Origin: Nyssa sinensis
Taxonomy: Eukaryota > Streptophyta > Magnoliopsida > Cornales > Nyssaceae
Length of the DNA stretch: 64,000 nucleotides
Reading direction: 5' to 3'
Assembly: GCA_008638375.1 (NCBI GenBank)
Contig: CM018050.1
Span: 27,591,720-27,655,719, forward strand
The translations under genes were made by a program, and so were the position numbers. The notes beneath the pieces are model-generated. The model ran no database searches. It was given only the letters and a program-made list of their open reading frames with translations, and was not told the origin of the DNA. Every line of letters begins with the position of its first letter. Position 1 is the first letter of the stretch. Below, in pieces: positions 1-12,743 of this stretch.

Positions 1-715
1 TTATTGCTCAATTTATGCTTTGAGTATCAGATGTTCTCCTGTGCTTATTTTCATGATTGTTTTGTTTAATTACTAGGAGGCGTACTAGTTTATTATTCGT
101 TGCAATCTATTACTAGGTTAGATATTAAATCCGTAATTGTTTGATTCTTCTAATTTGTAAAGCAACTAAGATTTAATGATTTGCTGCGTTAGAAATTACT
201 AGATCTTAGGAAAAACGCTCGACTAAATTAAATATAACCGCTTGTGCTTGTGTTGTTTAGCTTCATTGATCTAACTAATTGTTAAAACTGCTACAAGATT
301 AAACCTTTAGCGCTTGTCTTGGGTTGTTTAGTAGTTAGGATTAATTAGATTTCTTGTTTTCTAATTAACTGCGACTAAGGAGAGATAGAAAAATAGTTCC
401 AACGGTGAATATTCAAAGTGTGAATTGATATATACTTGCATCGATGATTAGTTGTCAAATTCTGATGGTGGATGTTGACTTAGACCAAGGTTTGTTCGTT
501 TGATTGATTTTGATACTTTAATTTGAATCGTTCCTTAGTTGTTTTTCTTAAAATTGTTTTCGTTATACTCTAACCCCCTTATCCTTGTTCACATAGCATA
601 AAACTAGGCTAGATACTCTCCGTGGGAACGATCCTTACTCACACTACTACATGTATTTTTAGGAGTTTAGGTTTTATTTTTTGTTTGCTTGCGACAGCAC
701 ACCAGTTTTGTAGGT
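1..715 (+). repeat. Leader-like remnant of a Tat/Athila-type Ty3/gypsy element
   Basis: No coding sequence. The stretch around 615-635 (CTCCGTGGGAACGATCC) and the nearby GCGACAGCACACCAG at 691-705 resemble the untranslated leader that lies between the 5' LTR and gag in Tat/Athila-type plant Ty3 elements. There the text normally continues into a gag start, but here it stops being recognisable after about 715. The AT-rich sequence before it fits the same leader. This is pattern recognition only; no LTR or primer-binding site was found to confirm it. Confidence 0.3.
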
Positions 716-2465
716 CATACTGCTCTTAATGCTTACAACACTAATCAATCCAATGTTGATAAGTAGTAGTTGTTCTAAGTACATTCTTTAATTTGCTTCT
801 TCTTCTTAAGAAGTGAATTTCTCACCTATGTGATTAGAATAGAGTTTAGCAGTTTACGGTTCATGTTTGTTATGCCTATCTTTACAGCTCTATGAACTGC
901 TTTGTATCTTTTTACTTAAGATTTTCTTAAGTTTTATTTTTTTTTCCATTCATAGAAAATTGCAAAAAAAATTAAAAAAATTGTTTTGTACCTTCATAAG
1001 CTAGGATGTGTTTCATTGTATTGTTCTATTCCTAAATTTATGACTTGTATTTATGATTTCTTGTTTTGGTTCTTATATTAGTTTACTTTTTCTTTGTTTT
1101 CTTTAAACAAAAAAATTCAAAAAGATTCTTGTTTTAATTGCATGATTAATTTGATATCCCTAAATGTTTTTAAAAAAAAAATTTCTATTTTTATGCACAT
1201 TGAGTGTTGGAGAGTATGATACATGATCTTTTGATTTTTACAGTTTACATGTAGTCTTTTATACTTAGTTGTATTCAATCTTTCAAACTTCACATTTTTT
1301 CATTGCACTTCCACATGCATTTATATTTCATGAGAATGACTTGTTGAGATTCTTAAGCAAAATTGTTTCATGTTTTACTTATAACGAGTTCATAGCTAGA
1401 AAGATTACCTTAGGATAAGTGTTTGAAAGATTTAAAAATTGCACAAATGTGAAAAGTATTAAATTTTTAGTGTGCAATGAAAGAACTACTTATGAGATAG
1501 TGTGTATGCTATCAAATGGATGTACATTTAAAGAGAATTTCCTACTCAGTAGTGTAAAACCACCTTTTAAAGTGAAAAGATTGAAAATTCAAAAAAAAAA
1601 AACAAAAATTGAAGGTTGGCAACAATTGAGTGTGAGCTTGGTTGGTTGATTTGATCTCACATCACCTACGGTTGATTCACTATAAGTGTTTATACTTATT
1701 ATCTGTTAAATCATCCAATACTGTAGTAAATACATTGAGATAAGGAAAACTCTTGAAATGAAATTTAAATTTTCAATGTTAATAAAACATGAGGGAGTGT
1801 GTTGAGGGGTAGCATCAGTGTAATTAAGTATTCTAGAGTTAATTATGAAAATTGAGAATTTGAAGAACATTGATCATTGCCTCTGATACACGTGTCCAAA
1901 TTTGTTTTTAAAAATTTTGATTTTTTGGGGATATTAGATTAAACTTTGTAATTAAATTCTTTATTTGGTCTAATTTTCAAAATTTTCATGTTTTATCTCC
2001 TTTATTTCTTCTATCTATGCATGTGTACTATATTGATGATCTCACCTTACAGTGTTCCATTATTTTGACTGGCAATCTATTCCTTTCTCTTCCCGTGACA
2101 AAAAAGGGGAGAATATTTAAGGAGTCCTTAGAGAGGGGGAGAGAGCTTTTGATGCACGGTATAAGGATAATTCTATGGGAGATCTTACAGGTTTTACACC
2201 TATTTATTTTATACTTTTCATACTTATGTTACATTTGGTGTATATTTTCCTATCATTCGATATGTTTCATGAGATATGCTTTAGTGTTTTAATTTGTAGG
2301 ACTAACAAGTGTTCAACATCATGAAGTCAAGAATAGTGTGGTATAGTCATGAGTCATAGTACAAAAGGTTGTAAATCTTTTCTTTTGGGGGTTTATATTT
2401 TTGATTTATTTGTATTCATGTGTTTGTAATGTAAGTTTTGTTGTGAATTACCAAATGGGGACTTT
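716..2465. other. Non-coding AT-rich region, probably retroelement debris
   Basis: I see no gene here. Two short open frames (1419-1649 and 2017-2292, +) have low-complexity compositions and no recognisable motif. The region contains several A-rich islands (about 955-990, 1108-1135, 1167-1180, 1590-1604), as is common in untranslated parts of large Ty3 elements. The sequence around 2455-2470 reads like a purine-rich tract followed by a TG dinucleotide, which is why an LTR start is proposed at 2466. Confidence 0.4.
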
Positions 2466-3010
2466 GTTAGAACTATGAGTCATTTGTTGTGTTAACAAAT
2501 CCGAGTTGATAAAACTTGTCGAGTTGTAATATGTCCAAGTCTATATGAGTCGGTTCTCAAGCCTTGTGTTCTTCATGCATCCAAGCTACGATGACAGATT
2601 ATACAATGATGGATTTGCATGGGTAAGCATGAGGTAAAATGATAGATACATTACCTAGGGTTGATTACATTGAAAACATCATTCATAATTAATTTTTTTA
2701 ATTTAGATTTGATTTGGAAAAATATTTCTAAAGATTAGAAGTTTGTTTTGAATGTTATTCAACATTGAAGAATGGTCTCATAACTTTTTGGAAGAAGGTC
2801 AATCAAAATGGGTTTTCAAAATAATTTCTAGAATGATCTGTCTTGACTTTTTTTTATCATAACTTAAAAAATACTTTGAATTTTTAGGTGCCAATTTCAT
2901 ATGAAAGTAGACTTCAAGCTCTTTGCAATTATAGGTAAAATTCCCTAATTCGACTTTGTATGGGTGAGATATCGTTGTTCGAAGTTTGGACATTACAGTA
3001 GCAAAAAGTA

Positions 3011-3115
3011 GCTCGCTTTAGCGAGATCATAAGTTAGCTTAAGCTAACTTTGCTTTAGCGAGCTTCGAAGTTCGCTTGAGTGAACTCTAGTGAATTGCTC
3101 ACTTTAGCGAACTGT
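3011..3115. repeat. Cluster of short palindromes (TTAGCGAG/GTTCGCTT motifs)
   Basis: At least three hairpin-capable motifs lie in about 100 bp. GCTCGCTTTAGCGAG (3011-3025) is nearly self-complementary. AAGTTAGCTTAAGCTAACTT (3031-3050) is a perfect 20-bp palindrome. A third near-palindrome, AGTTCGCTTGAGTGAACT, follows at about 3069-3086, with diverged half-sites after it. The cluster lies about 60-165 bp upstream of the TATA box at 3175 in the proposed LTR. Confidence 0.7.
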
Positions 3116-3174
3116 TACGCTGAAAACTTTTTTATTTTGGCATTTAAAGTATTTTTTGATGTCTAAACCTTAAA

Positions 3175-3183
3175 TATAAAAGG
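3175..3183 (+). promoter_or_regulatory. TATA box in the putative copia LTR
   Basis: TATAAAAGG lies in an otherwise AT-rich stretch and is followed about 30 bp later by sequence like a transcript start (GAATGAGGGAGAC, from about 3196). It would be the R-region promoter of the LTR proposed at 2466-3600. Confidence 0.4.
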
Positions 3184-3749
3184 CTTTTGATACAAGAATG
3201 AGGGAGACTTTTTCGCGGCTCCATCCTAGGGTTTCAAACCTTTTTCAAAATTTTTTTTATAGAACCTCATGTGTATTATAGATTACTAGCCAAGAGATCA
3301 AGAATCCTTCCATTATCATCAATATCATTGTTGAAGTGTAAGCTTATAGAGTTCAAAACTTGTGCGATCGGTAGAGTTCAAGATTGTGTGGGCATTCGTA
3401 ATTGTGATTGAGGATAATTTGAGGAATCAAAGTGGTTTACACCTGAAAGAAAGCTTGTGGATTCAAGTCTGAAAAAGATATAGATGAATGAACATGCTTG
3501 AGGTACTAGGTTTGGTTTACATTTCGATCTATAACTTTCTATTTTCCTCTAGTTGATTCGGTGCAATTGGGTAAGAGCCGTAGGGTTTACTGACACAGAT
3601 ACAATTAATCAATGGCAGTTTCCTCGTCAACAATAATCTTGTATGCCTCTTGTGTATTGCTTTACTTTTACATTGATATCTCACATAGTGTAATTGTACA
3701 CATGATAACTAGAGTTTTCACTTAATCAAAGTGGAACTCCAAATAGGTA

Positions 3750-4031
3750 TAGAGCAATTTAATTCAACAAGATCAATTTTAAAATTTCTAACTAAACCTA
3801 TTTAACTCCATCCAGGTCTACTCTTGCATCTAGAAATTCACATAGGGTTGTCTCAAATCTAGTTTTCAAGAACGTGAATTACTAACAATCTAGAGCAATT
3901 TAATTCAACAAGATCAATTTTAAAATTTCTAACTAAACCTATTTAACTCCACCCAGGTCTACTCTTGCATCTAGAAATTCACATAGGGTCGTCTCAAATC
4001 TAGTCTTCAAGAACGTGAATTACTAACAATC
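3750..4031. repeat. 141-bp tandem duplication (two copies)
   Basis: Copy 1 is 3750-3890 and copy 2 is 3891-4031, abutting exactly. By eye they differ at three positions (CCATCCAGG/CCACCCAGG, GGGTTGTC/GGGTCGTC, AGTTTTCAAG/AGTCTTCAAG), about 2% divergence, so the duplication is fairly recent. It carries no open frame, LTR ends or target duplication, so replication slippage or unequal exchange is the simplest origin. Confidence 0.95.
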
Positions 4032-4423
4032 TACTGACAATAAGACTTAATCTAACCGAATTATAGACTCGATAAAGACTTTTGAAATAAATTGCCAACA
4101 TATAAACTGAAAAGAGAATTTTTACAACTTATCAATACAAATTTCCCTCACACCTTTCATGAAAGCTACCAACTTATGCTATTCCTAGCATATACATTAT
4201 CACCATATTTGTTTCTTGAATTTTCATCATTTTACTCCCTCACTTGTTTGATCCTAAATATGTTTGTAATACAACTCCTTGAACTCTTGCCGATTATTAA
4301 AGACATGTTAGTTATAAAAAGTGACTTAACTTATTTTTAAAAAACAATTTAAATATTTTTATGCAACTAATGATTTAATAATACATTATCTTTATTTTTA
4401 ATAAATTCAAAGAAAAGAATTGA
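4032..4423. other. Intergenic, nothing recognised
   Basis: AT-rich DNA up to the target duplication of the Ty3/gypsy array. An 82-codon open frame at 4092-4340 (+) is rich in Leu and Phe and resembles no family I know. I treat it as chance. Confidence 0.5.
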
Positions 4424-4428
4424 CTTTT

Positions 4429-5047
4429 TAATGCAGTGCGGAACGTGAAGGAGAATCAAACATGTTGAATTCCTTATAGAACAAGTAACACAAGGGACTC
4501 CACACCCAAAGAGAACAAATCACAAATTTCTAAACAGAAATATATTATTGATAATCTCCATAATAAAGACTGAATTATATCATATATATAGGCTAAGACT
4601 ACTACTAATTTGAATAGGAATATACAAATTCCTTATACTAATCCAATTATAACTATAAAACTATAATAATTGCGAAAAGGAGGAAAAAATTCGTAGTTAA
4701 TAAAAATTGAGATTTTTTAGAGAACTAGAAACCTTATCATAGTAGGAAACTATAGCCGCAAACAGAAATTAATTCAGACTTTCCTAAACAAAGTAATTGC
4801 GAAAAAGAATTACTATAAATGGTAAAAAAGTGAAATGAAAGGCCTAACCGAAGTCGTTTGGCCCCGTGGAAGCTTCGGTCATAACAAAGAAATGAGTATT
4901 GTCCATCTCGCCATTTTGGGTCACTATAGGATCTCTATTTCAAAAAATGTGACTGACCAACTTTGCATCTATTAGTAATTTTTCTTAGAATGGGACTTGA
5001 AATGTTCTCATTGTGCTTTAAAAGTCTCCACCAATTGTTCTACATCA
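4429..5047 (-). repeat. LTR1 of the Ty3/gypsy array (outer 3' LTR)
   Basis: About 619 bp. On the minus strand it starts TGATGTAGAAC and ends ACTGCATTA. It is homologous to LTR2-4 throughout, including an AT-rich block with CATATATATAGG and a terminal block of ACTGACCAAC type. Its left edge adjoins the target duplication CTTTT (4424-4428). On the element side it is preceded by the purine-rich tract AAGAGGAGCAGAC (minus strand, 5048-5060). Confidence 0.9.
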
Positions 5048-8000
5048 GTCTGCTCCTCTTAAAAATAACTTGACCTAGAGTTGCAATCGGGATAGAATGT
5101 GTCTTTCGCATGGTACTCGTAGATGTCAACAACATTGAAAGACCGTGAAATTTAAATAGTTTTCGACAAATCAATAACATAAGCATTTTCATTAACCTTG
5201 TGTACAATTTTGTATGGACTATATCTATTTGGCTTCAATTTGCTATAGCTGCCAACTGGAAATCTCTCTCTGCGTAAGAAGACTATAACAGAATCTCCTT
5301 CCTTGAACACTTTGGCATGTCAATGCTTGTTTGCTGCTCTTTTGTATTTGGCATTGGTCAGTTCCAATTTCTATTTCATCTCAACATGTACTGCTTGAGC
5401 CTATTTTGCCATAGTCTCTGCTACAACACTCACACCATGGCCCTTGAGCAGTCGAACCAAGTCTACAGTATGCTTTAGCTGAATGATGTAGACAATTGCT
5501 AAAGGTGTTCTTCTTGTCGCACTATGAACAACACTGTTATATGCAAACTCAGCTTATGGAAAGCCTTAATCCCACTATTGAGGTCTATCTCCACAAATAC
5601 TATGAACAAGGTTGCCCAATGTTCTGTTTGTCACCTCTGTTTGGCCATCTATTTGGGGGGTGAGCTGTAGTACTACGCTTCAAGGAAGTGTCAAACATTC
5701 TTCACAAAGTAATCTAAAAGTGACTAAGGAACTTCGTGTCATGATCTGAAGTGATAGACTGTGGAACTCCATGGAGTCTTACAATCTCTTGAAAGAACAG
5801 CCTTGTAATTTGTGAAGCATCTGATGTCTTTCGGCATGGAATGGAGTGCGTTATCTTAGAAAACCTGTCAACAACTACAAAAATAGAATCTACCCCTTGA
5901 CGTGTTCGATTCTCCTTCCACGTTTTCATTCTACATTATTTACTAACCACTCATACAAGCCATCTTTAGCCTTAAAAGTAGCTTTTCATTCATCACTCGG
6001 CTTAATCCAAAGCTGATGGTAGCCACTACAAAGAACAATCTTGGAAAATATCTTTGAACCCTCAAGTTTATCAAGTAAGTCATTTAAACGTGGAATAGGA
6101 AATCTGTATTTTATGGCGATCTTGTTAATTTCCTTGCAATCTATGCACATGCGCCAACTGCCATCCTTCTTTGGCACCAATAGGGCTGGGACAACACAAG
6201 GATTCATACTCTCTTGAATGAACCCCTTTTCCAACAAGTCCTCTACCTTCTCTCTCACAATCTCGTTCCCTTTTGGACTTATTTTGTAATAGGCCAGATT
6301 TGCAAGGCTTGCACCAGGTACTAGATCAATGTGGTGCTGAATATCTCTCATAGGAGGCAAGTAATTAAACAGATCCTTAGAAACTAATTCAGTGAATTCT
6401 TCCAACAATGACTGCAATTTTTTCTAGCACAACCATTGTTGAATTTCTCTTTGGATCCTCTATCACAAAGCTTTAACCACTAAAGCGTAAACCTCCTGCG
6501 CCTCATTAGCTTCAGTCTCGAACTCAGCTTCAGACCTAGATAAAACTAACATAGACTGCCCCTCATCTTTAGAACTATTAGTCTCAAAATCAAATTTTGA
6601 AGGGGTCATGGCTATTTTGTGTGATCCCACGTAAACATATAGACATTATCGTTGCCCTTATAAGAAATATCAACATCATACTGCCATGAGCTACCCAACA
6701 ACACATGACTAGCATCCACATCAACTCCATCATAAATTACTTTATTATGATAATGTTTACTAATGAAAATAGAAACACGACAGATTTCTATTACCTTTAC
6801 CGTTGGTCCCTTTTTAATCCAGCCAACTATGTATGGAAAATGATGTTTTTCTGTAGGCAGCTTCATGTGATCCACCAGCTTCTTGGAAAAAAGTTCTCAT
6901 AGCTTCTAGTGTCAATAATAAAATTATAGACCTTTCGATTAATAGTATAGTAGGATTGAAAGATGTTATAGTGTTGGTTCGTGGCTTTTTACTTTGGTAT
7001 ATACAGCAACTGCTACACCACACAGTTGACTCGTTATCCATATTCTCCAGCAAGTTCCTCTTCCTTTACCTCCTCAATAACATCCTTGTTCACAATATTG
7101 TTAATAGACCGTCGATCTAGATAGTTATTAGAGTGATGCTTAGGTTTACTACAATGATAGCATTTGCCAGGTGTAGGCTTGGCATAGGGATTGGCATTCG
7201 TAGTAGGTACTAGTTTTTTCGGAGGGCCCTTGCTGTTACTGCTCTCTGCATAACTTGTGCCTTGTGGTTTAAACTGAACATGTTGAATAAGAGACTGAAC
7301 TACTGCAATTTGAATGCCTTTTCCTTTATCACTTGTTACATACAAGGATTCGAGAAAATTCATGTGAAAAGGTAATGCACTACGACTTTCATCCCTTCTC
7401 TCATTTTCCAACAATTTTGCCTTCAATGCCATGTTATAAGCCTCATTAACCGTCCACAAAACCTACAATCCAATTTTGTCATAGATTGAGGGCTTAAGTC
7501 TGCTCAAATATCGTGCCACCCTTTGACCTTCTGTTTCAGTCAGATTATTGTGAACAGACAATCGGTTAAAGTCTGTTGTATAATCAAAAACTAATCGGCT
7601 GCTTTGGATGCAATTCTGGTATGCCTGAAATAGGTACTGCTCATAATCTGGATAGTGAAATCTTCCCATCATGTACTACTTCATTTTTCTTTGAACTCAA
7701 ATTGGCTCCTTGTATTGTCATTGTCGATTTCGTTGCAATTGGTTCCACCAAATTGCTGCGCCATCTTTTAGCTTAAACAAAACAAGCTTGACCACCTTGT
7801 CGTCAGGAACCTTCATCATGTTTAGAAATCGGTTAGCCTCAGAAATCCAGTCAAGGAAATCTTCAGTGTTAGAATTTCCATTAAAGGTAGTGATGTCAGC
7901 CTTCATCCGATAATCCTCAAAATCTCGGTTCCATCTAGCAGGCCTACGAACCTCGTAGTTCTTCTTATTTTCAAAATCTGATTTGTCTACATAAGTAGGC

Positions 8001-8270
8001 TACTTTTGGGGATGCCTGTCTTTAGGATGGCCTCGGACAAATCCTCCGTTGCTATTCTTATCAACTGGAGGGACTCTAGAGGTATTAATATTAAGCCGCA
8101 TGAGCTTCTGTTGCATAGCATTGAGCTGATTATTGATTTGTGCTAACTATTGCCCATGGTCGCCAATTGTCCCCATAAATCCTTCATCACACGACGAATG
8201 TCAATGGGATTTGGGTTCTCAACTTCTTCATTTGCCATTAAGCTAGATAAATCCTCGCTCTGATACCAAT
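5048..8270 (-). pseudogene. Internal region 1: gag, protease, partial RT and partial integrase, all broken
   Basis: Read on the minus strand from the primer-binding site. Gag starts at an ATG at 8238-8236 and carries the retrotransposon-gag motif ([12 protein letters not shown], then IWWNQLQRN, about 7906-7718). It then has a zinc knuckle CYHCSKPKHHSNNY (about 7165-7120) whose last Cys is Tyr. A protease region ([15 protein letters not shown], 6875-6612) follows, then the N-terminal part of reverse transcriptase (6417-5986, with [18 protein letters not shown]). About 45 codons later the frame jumps to the integrase core ([12 protein letters not shown], 5929-5714) and a decayed integrase C-terminus (about 5340-5050). 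The RT catalytic YxDD segment, RNase H and the integrase zinc-binding part are absent. Stops and frameshifts occur in every domain, so no functional protein is possible. Confidence 0.88.
8257..8268 (-). other. Primer-binding site of unit 1
   Basis: Reads TGGTATCAGAGC on the minus strand, complementary to the 3' end of initiator tRNA-Met as in many plant LTR elements. It is separated from LTR2 by two bases, and the gag ATG follows about 18 bp downstream. Confidence 0.92.
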
Positions 8271-8890
8271 TAATGCAGAGTGGAACGTGAAGGAGAATCA
8301 ACCGCATTAAATTTCTTATAAAACAAGTAACACAGGGGACTCCCTACCCAAAGAAAACAAATCTCAAATTTCTAAATAAAAATATATTATTGATAATCTC
8401 CATAATAAAGTGCGAATTACATCATATATATAGGCAAAGATTACTACTAATTTGAATAGGAATCTACTAATTCCTTAAACTAATCGTATTATAAATAGGA
8501 AACTCTAATAATTGCAAAAAGGTGGAAAAAAACCAAAATTAATAAAAATTGGGGCTTTTTAGAAAACTAGAAACCTTATCATAGTAGGAAACTATAGCCG
8601 TAAGCAAAAGTCAATTTAGACTTTCCAAAACAAAGTAATTGCAAAAATAAAATTACTATAAATAGCAAAAAAGTAAAATTGAAGGCCTAAATGAAGTCGT
8701 TTGGCCCCATGGCAGCTTTGGTTAACGTGGAGCGATAAGTATTATCCGTCTCGCTGTGTTAGGTCAAGATTGGGTCTCTATTCCCAAAAACGTAACTGAC
8801 TAACTCTGCGTCTACTAGTACTTATTCTCATAATGGGACTTGGAACATTCCCATTATGCTTCAAAAACCTTCGTCACTTTTTTTACATCA
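8271..8890 (-). repeat. LTR2 of the Ty3/gypsy array (shared)
   Basis: About 620 bp, homologous to LTR1, LTR3 and LTR4. It serves as the 5' LTR of unit 1 (primer-binding site at its left) and the 3' LTR of unit 2 (purine tract at its right). Minus-strand ends are TGATGTAAAA and TGCATTA. No target duplication adjoins it, as expected for an internal LTR of a recombined array. Confidence 0.92.
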
Positions 8891-11800
8891 GTCTCTTCCT
8901 ATTGAAAATAACTCGACCTCGAGTTACAATCAGGATAGAGAGGGTCTTTTGCATGGTACTTGTAGATGTCGGCAACATTAAAAGACCGTGAAATTCCCAT
9001 AGTTTTCGACAAATCAATAATATAAGCATTGTCATTGATCTTGTGTATAATTTTTTATAGACCTTATTTCTTTGGCTTAAATTTGTTATAGCTGCCAATT
9101 GAAAATGTCTCTCTGTGTAAGAAGACCATAACAAAATCTCCTTCTTTGAACATCTTGGCACATCGATGCTTATCTGAAACTCTCTTGTATTTGGCATTGG
9201 TCTATTCCAATTTTTGCTTCACCATAGCATGGACTGCTTGGGCCTGTTCTATTATATTCTTTACTGTAACACTCACACTATGGCCCTTAGGTAGTTGAAC
9301 CAAGTCTACAGTATACTTTGGCTGAATGATGTAGACAACTACAAGATGTGTTCTTCTTGTGATGAGGCATGATCCCACTGTTTAGGCCTATATCCACAAA
9401 TACTACGAACTAGGTTGCCCAATGTTCTGTTTGCCACCTCTGGTTGGCCATTTGTTTGGGGGTGAGCTGTAGTACTATACTTCAAGGAAGTGTCAAACAT
9501 TTTCCACAAAGTAATCCAAAAGTGACTAAGGAACTTCGTGTCATGATCTGAAGTGATGGACTATGGAACTCCATGGAGTCTCACAATCTCTCGAAAGAAC
9601 AACCGTGCAATGCGTGAAGCATCTGATGTCTTTCGGCATGGACTAGAGTATGCCATCTTAGAAAACCTGTCAACAACTACAAAAATAGAATCTACCCCTC
9701 AACGTGTTCGATTCTCTTTCCATGTTTCCATTCTGCATTATTTACCAACCACTCATACAAGTCATCTTTAGTGTTAAAAGTAGTTTTCTATTCATCATCG
9801 GACCTAATCCGAAGCTAATGGAAGTCACTACGAAGATCAATCTTGAAAAATATCTTTGAACCCTCAAGTATATCAAGTATGTTATCTAAGTGTGGAATAT
9901 GAAATCTGTATTTGATAGTGATCTTGTTAATAGTTTTGCAATCTATGCACACGCGCCAACTACCACCCTTCTTTAGCACCAATAGGGTTGGGACTACACA
10001 ACGATTCATACTTTCTTGAATGAACCCTTTTTTCAGCAAGTCCTCTACCTCCCTCTCATAATGTCGTTCTCCTTTGGACTCATTCTGTAATGGGCCAGAT
10101 TTGGAAGGCTTGTACCAGGTACTAGATCAATGTGATGTTGAATATCTCTCATAGGAGGAAAGTAATTAGGAAGATCCTCAGAAACTAATTCGGTGAATTC
10201 TTCCAACAATGGTTGCAATTTTTCTATCACAACCATTGTTGAATTTGCCTTTGGATCCTCTATCACCAAAGCTTTAACCACTAAAGCATAAACCTCTTAT
10301 GCATCCTTAGCCTCAGCCTCAAACTCTGCTTCAAACTTGGATAAAACTAACATAAACTGCCCTTCATTTGGAACTTTTAGTCTCAAAATCAAATTTTGAA
10401 GAGGTCATGGAAATTTTGTGTGCTTCCTATGTAAACATATAAACATTATCATTGCCCTTATAAGTAATATCAACATTATATTGCCATGGCCTACCCAACA
10501 ACACATTGCTAACATCTATATCAACTAAATCACAAATTACTTTGTCAGAATAATGTTTACCAATAGAAATAGGAACATGAAATATTTCTGTTACCTTTGC
10601 TGTTGGTCCCTTTTTAATCCAACCAATTATGTAAGGAAAATGATGCTTTTCTATAAGTAGCTTCATGTGATCCACCAGCTTTTTGGCTATAAAGTTCTCA
10701 GAACTCTCATTTTCAATAATTAAATTATGCTCCTTTCGATTAATAGTATAACATGATCAAAAGATGTTGTGGCGTTGGCTCGTGTCTTTCTTCTTTGATG
10801 CATACAACAATTGTTGCACCATAAAGTTGACTCATTCTCCATCTTCTTCTTCGAATTCAGCTCCTTTATAGAAATCACCTTTTTCCAGCAAGTTCCTCAT
10901 CATCTATTTCCTCAATAACATTTTCATTGTCAACATAGTTAATAGTCTGTTGATCTAGATAACTATTAGAGTGATGCCCGAGTTTACTACAACGATAGCA
11001 CTTGCCAGGTGTAGGCTTGGCATAGAGATTGGTATTTGTAGTAGGTACTGACTTCTTCGTAGGGCCTTTGTTGTTTCTGCCTTTTGCATAACTTGTGCCT
11101 TGTGGTTTGATCTAAACAGGTTGAACAAGAGACTGAATTGCTATTATTTGAGTGCCTTTTCCTTTATCACTCATTGCATACGAGGATTCAGAAAAATTCT
11201 TACGAAAGGGTACTGCACTAGAACTTCTAGCCCTTCTCTAATTTTCCAACAATCTTGCCTTCAACGCCATGTTATAAGCCTCATCAACCGTTCACAAAAC
11301 CTGCAATCCAGTTTTTTCACAGATTGAGGGCTGAAGTCTGCTCAAATATCGTGCCACCCTCTTCCCCTCTATTTCAGCCAGATTATTGCGAACAGAGAAT
11401 CGGTTAAAGTCTGTTATATAACCAAAAACTAATCGGCTACCTTGGGTAGTTTTCTGGTATACCTTAAACAAGTACTACTCATAATCTAGAGGGAGAAATC
11501 TTCCTATTATGTACTGCTTCATCTTCCTCCAAACTCGAATTGGTTGCTTGCCTTGTCACTATCGATTTCGCTGCAATTGGTCCCACCAAGCTGTTGTGCC
11601 ACCTTTCAACCAAAATACGACAAGCTTGATCTTGTCGTCGGAAACCTCCATCATGTTTAGAAATAGGACAGCCTTAGAAATCCAATCAAGGAAATCTTCA
11701 ACGTTAAGATTTCCATTAAAGGTACCGATGTCAGCCTTCATCTGATAATCCTCAAAATCTCAGTTTTGTTTGGCAGGCCTACGAACCTCGTAGTTCTCCG

Positions 11801-12121
11801 CATCATTAGAATCTGATTCATCTCCATAGGCAGGCTACCTTTGGGGATGCTGACCTGATATTGTCCTATCTTCAAGATGGCCTCGGACAAATCCTTCAAC
11901 ACGATTCCTATCGACTAAAGGGTCTTTAGAAGCATTAATATTGAGCCGCATGAGCATCTGTTGCATAGCACTGAGCTGCTCATTGATCTAAGCTAGTTAT
12001 TGCCCATGGTTGCTAATTGCCACCCATAAATCTTCTATCCCACGACAAACATCAAAGGGATTTGGGTTCTCGACTCCATCGTTTTCTATTGAGATAGGAA
12101 AATCCTCGCTCTGATACCAAC
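8891..12121 (-). pseudogene. Internal region 2: gag, protease, partial RT and partial integrase, all broken
   Basis: This is the same order as internal 1. Gag (about 12090-10900, minus) keeps FLDWISKAVLFLNMM and AWWDQLQRNR, but the initiator ATG is replaced by ATA at the position where unit 3 has ATG. The zinc knuckle near 11000 reads CYRCSKLGHHSNSY, again with Tyr for the last Cys. Protease ([15 protein letters not shown], 10675-10427) and the N-terminal half of RT (10281-9815) follow. The frame then jumps at about 9780-9740 to integrase (about 9700-9480) and ends with the integrase C-terminus (9197-8891). The missing pol segment is the same as in internal 1. Multiple frameshifts and stops make it non-functional. 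Confidence 0.87.
12108..12119 (-). other. Primer-binding site of unit 2
   Basis: TGGTATCAGAGC on the minus strand, two bases from LTR3, in the same position relative to gag as in unit 1. Confidence 0.92.
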
Positions 12122-12743
12122 TAACATAGTGTGAAACGTGAAGGAGAATCAAACATGTTGAATTCCTTATAAAATAAGTAACATAGGGGACTCCTCACCC
12201 AAAGAGAACAAATCTCAAATTTATAAACCAAAATATATTATTGATAATCTTTATAATAAAGATTAAATTACGTCATATATATAGGCTAAGACTACTACTA
12301 ATTTGAATAGGAATCTACTAATTCCTTATACTAATCTTATTATAATTAGGAAAGTATAATAATTGCGAAAAAGAGGAAAAAATTTGAAATTAATAAAAAC
12401 TAGGGCTTTTTAGAAAACTAGAAACCTTATCATAGTAAGAAACTATAGCAGCAAGCAGAAGTTAATTTGAACTTTACTAAACAAAGTAATTTCGAAAATA
12501 AAAATGACTATAAATGGTAAAAAGGTGAAATTGAAGGCCAAAACGAAATCGTTTGGCCTTGTGGCAGCTTCAGTCATGGCGGGGCAATGAGTATTGTTTG
12601 TCCTGCTATTTTGGGTTAAGATAGGGTCTCTATTCCCAAAAACATGACTGACCAACTCTCTGTGTACTAGTACTTTTTTCTTAGAATGGGACTTAGAATG
12701 TTCCCATTGTGCTTCAAAAGCCTCCGCCACTTGTTCTATATCA
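12122..12743 (-). repeat. LTR3 of the Ty3/gypsy array (shared)
   Basis: About 622 bp. It serves as the 5' LTR of unit 2 and 3' LTR of unit 3. On the minus strand the tract GAAGGAGGAGAC immediately precedes its TGATATAG start, the clearest polypurine tract in the array. It ends CACTATGTTA. Confidence 0.92.

Larger units (their letters stand above)
2466..3600 (+). repeat. Possible copia-type LTR (solo or degenerate)
   Basis: The segment begins TGTTAGAAC just after the purine-rich AAATGGGGAC at about 2454-2463, a layout like a polypurine tract followed by a 3' LTR. It contains a good TATA box (TATAAAAGG, 3175-3183) followed by transcript-like leader sequence, and a cluster of palindromic motifs at 3011-3115 as seen in some plant copia LTRs. 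The right end is not defined: no clear CA end, primer-binding site or second LTR copy was found, so the end coordinate is approximate. It may be the LTR of a SIRE/Maximus-like element, but this is inference. Confidence 0.3.

Noticed and set aside
1419..1649. 76-codon plus frame
   Set aside because: AT-driven composition, poly-Lys run from an A-tract, and no motif; more likely chance within retroelement debris.
3750..4031. Two 141-bp copies considered as LTRs of a TRIM
   Set aside because: The copies abut with no internal region, primer site or TG/CA ends, and there is no target duplication.
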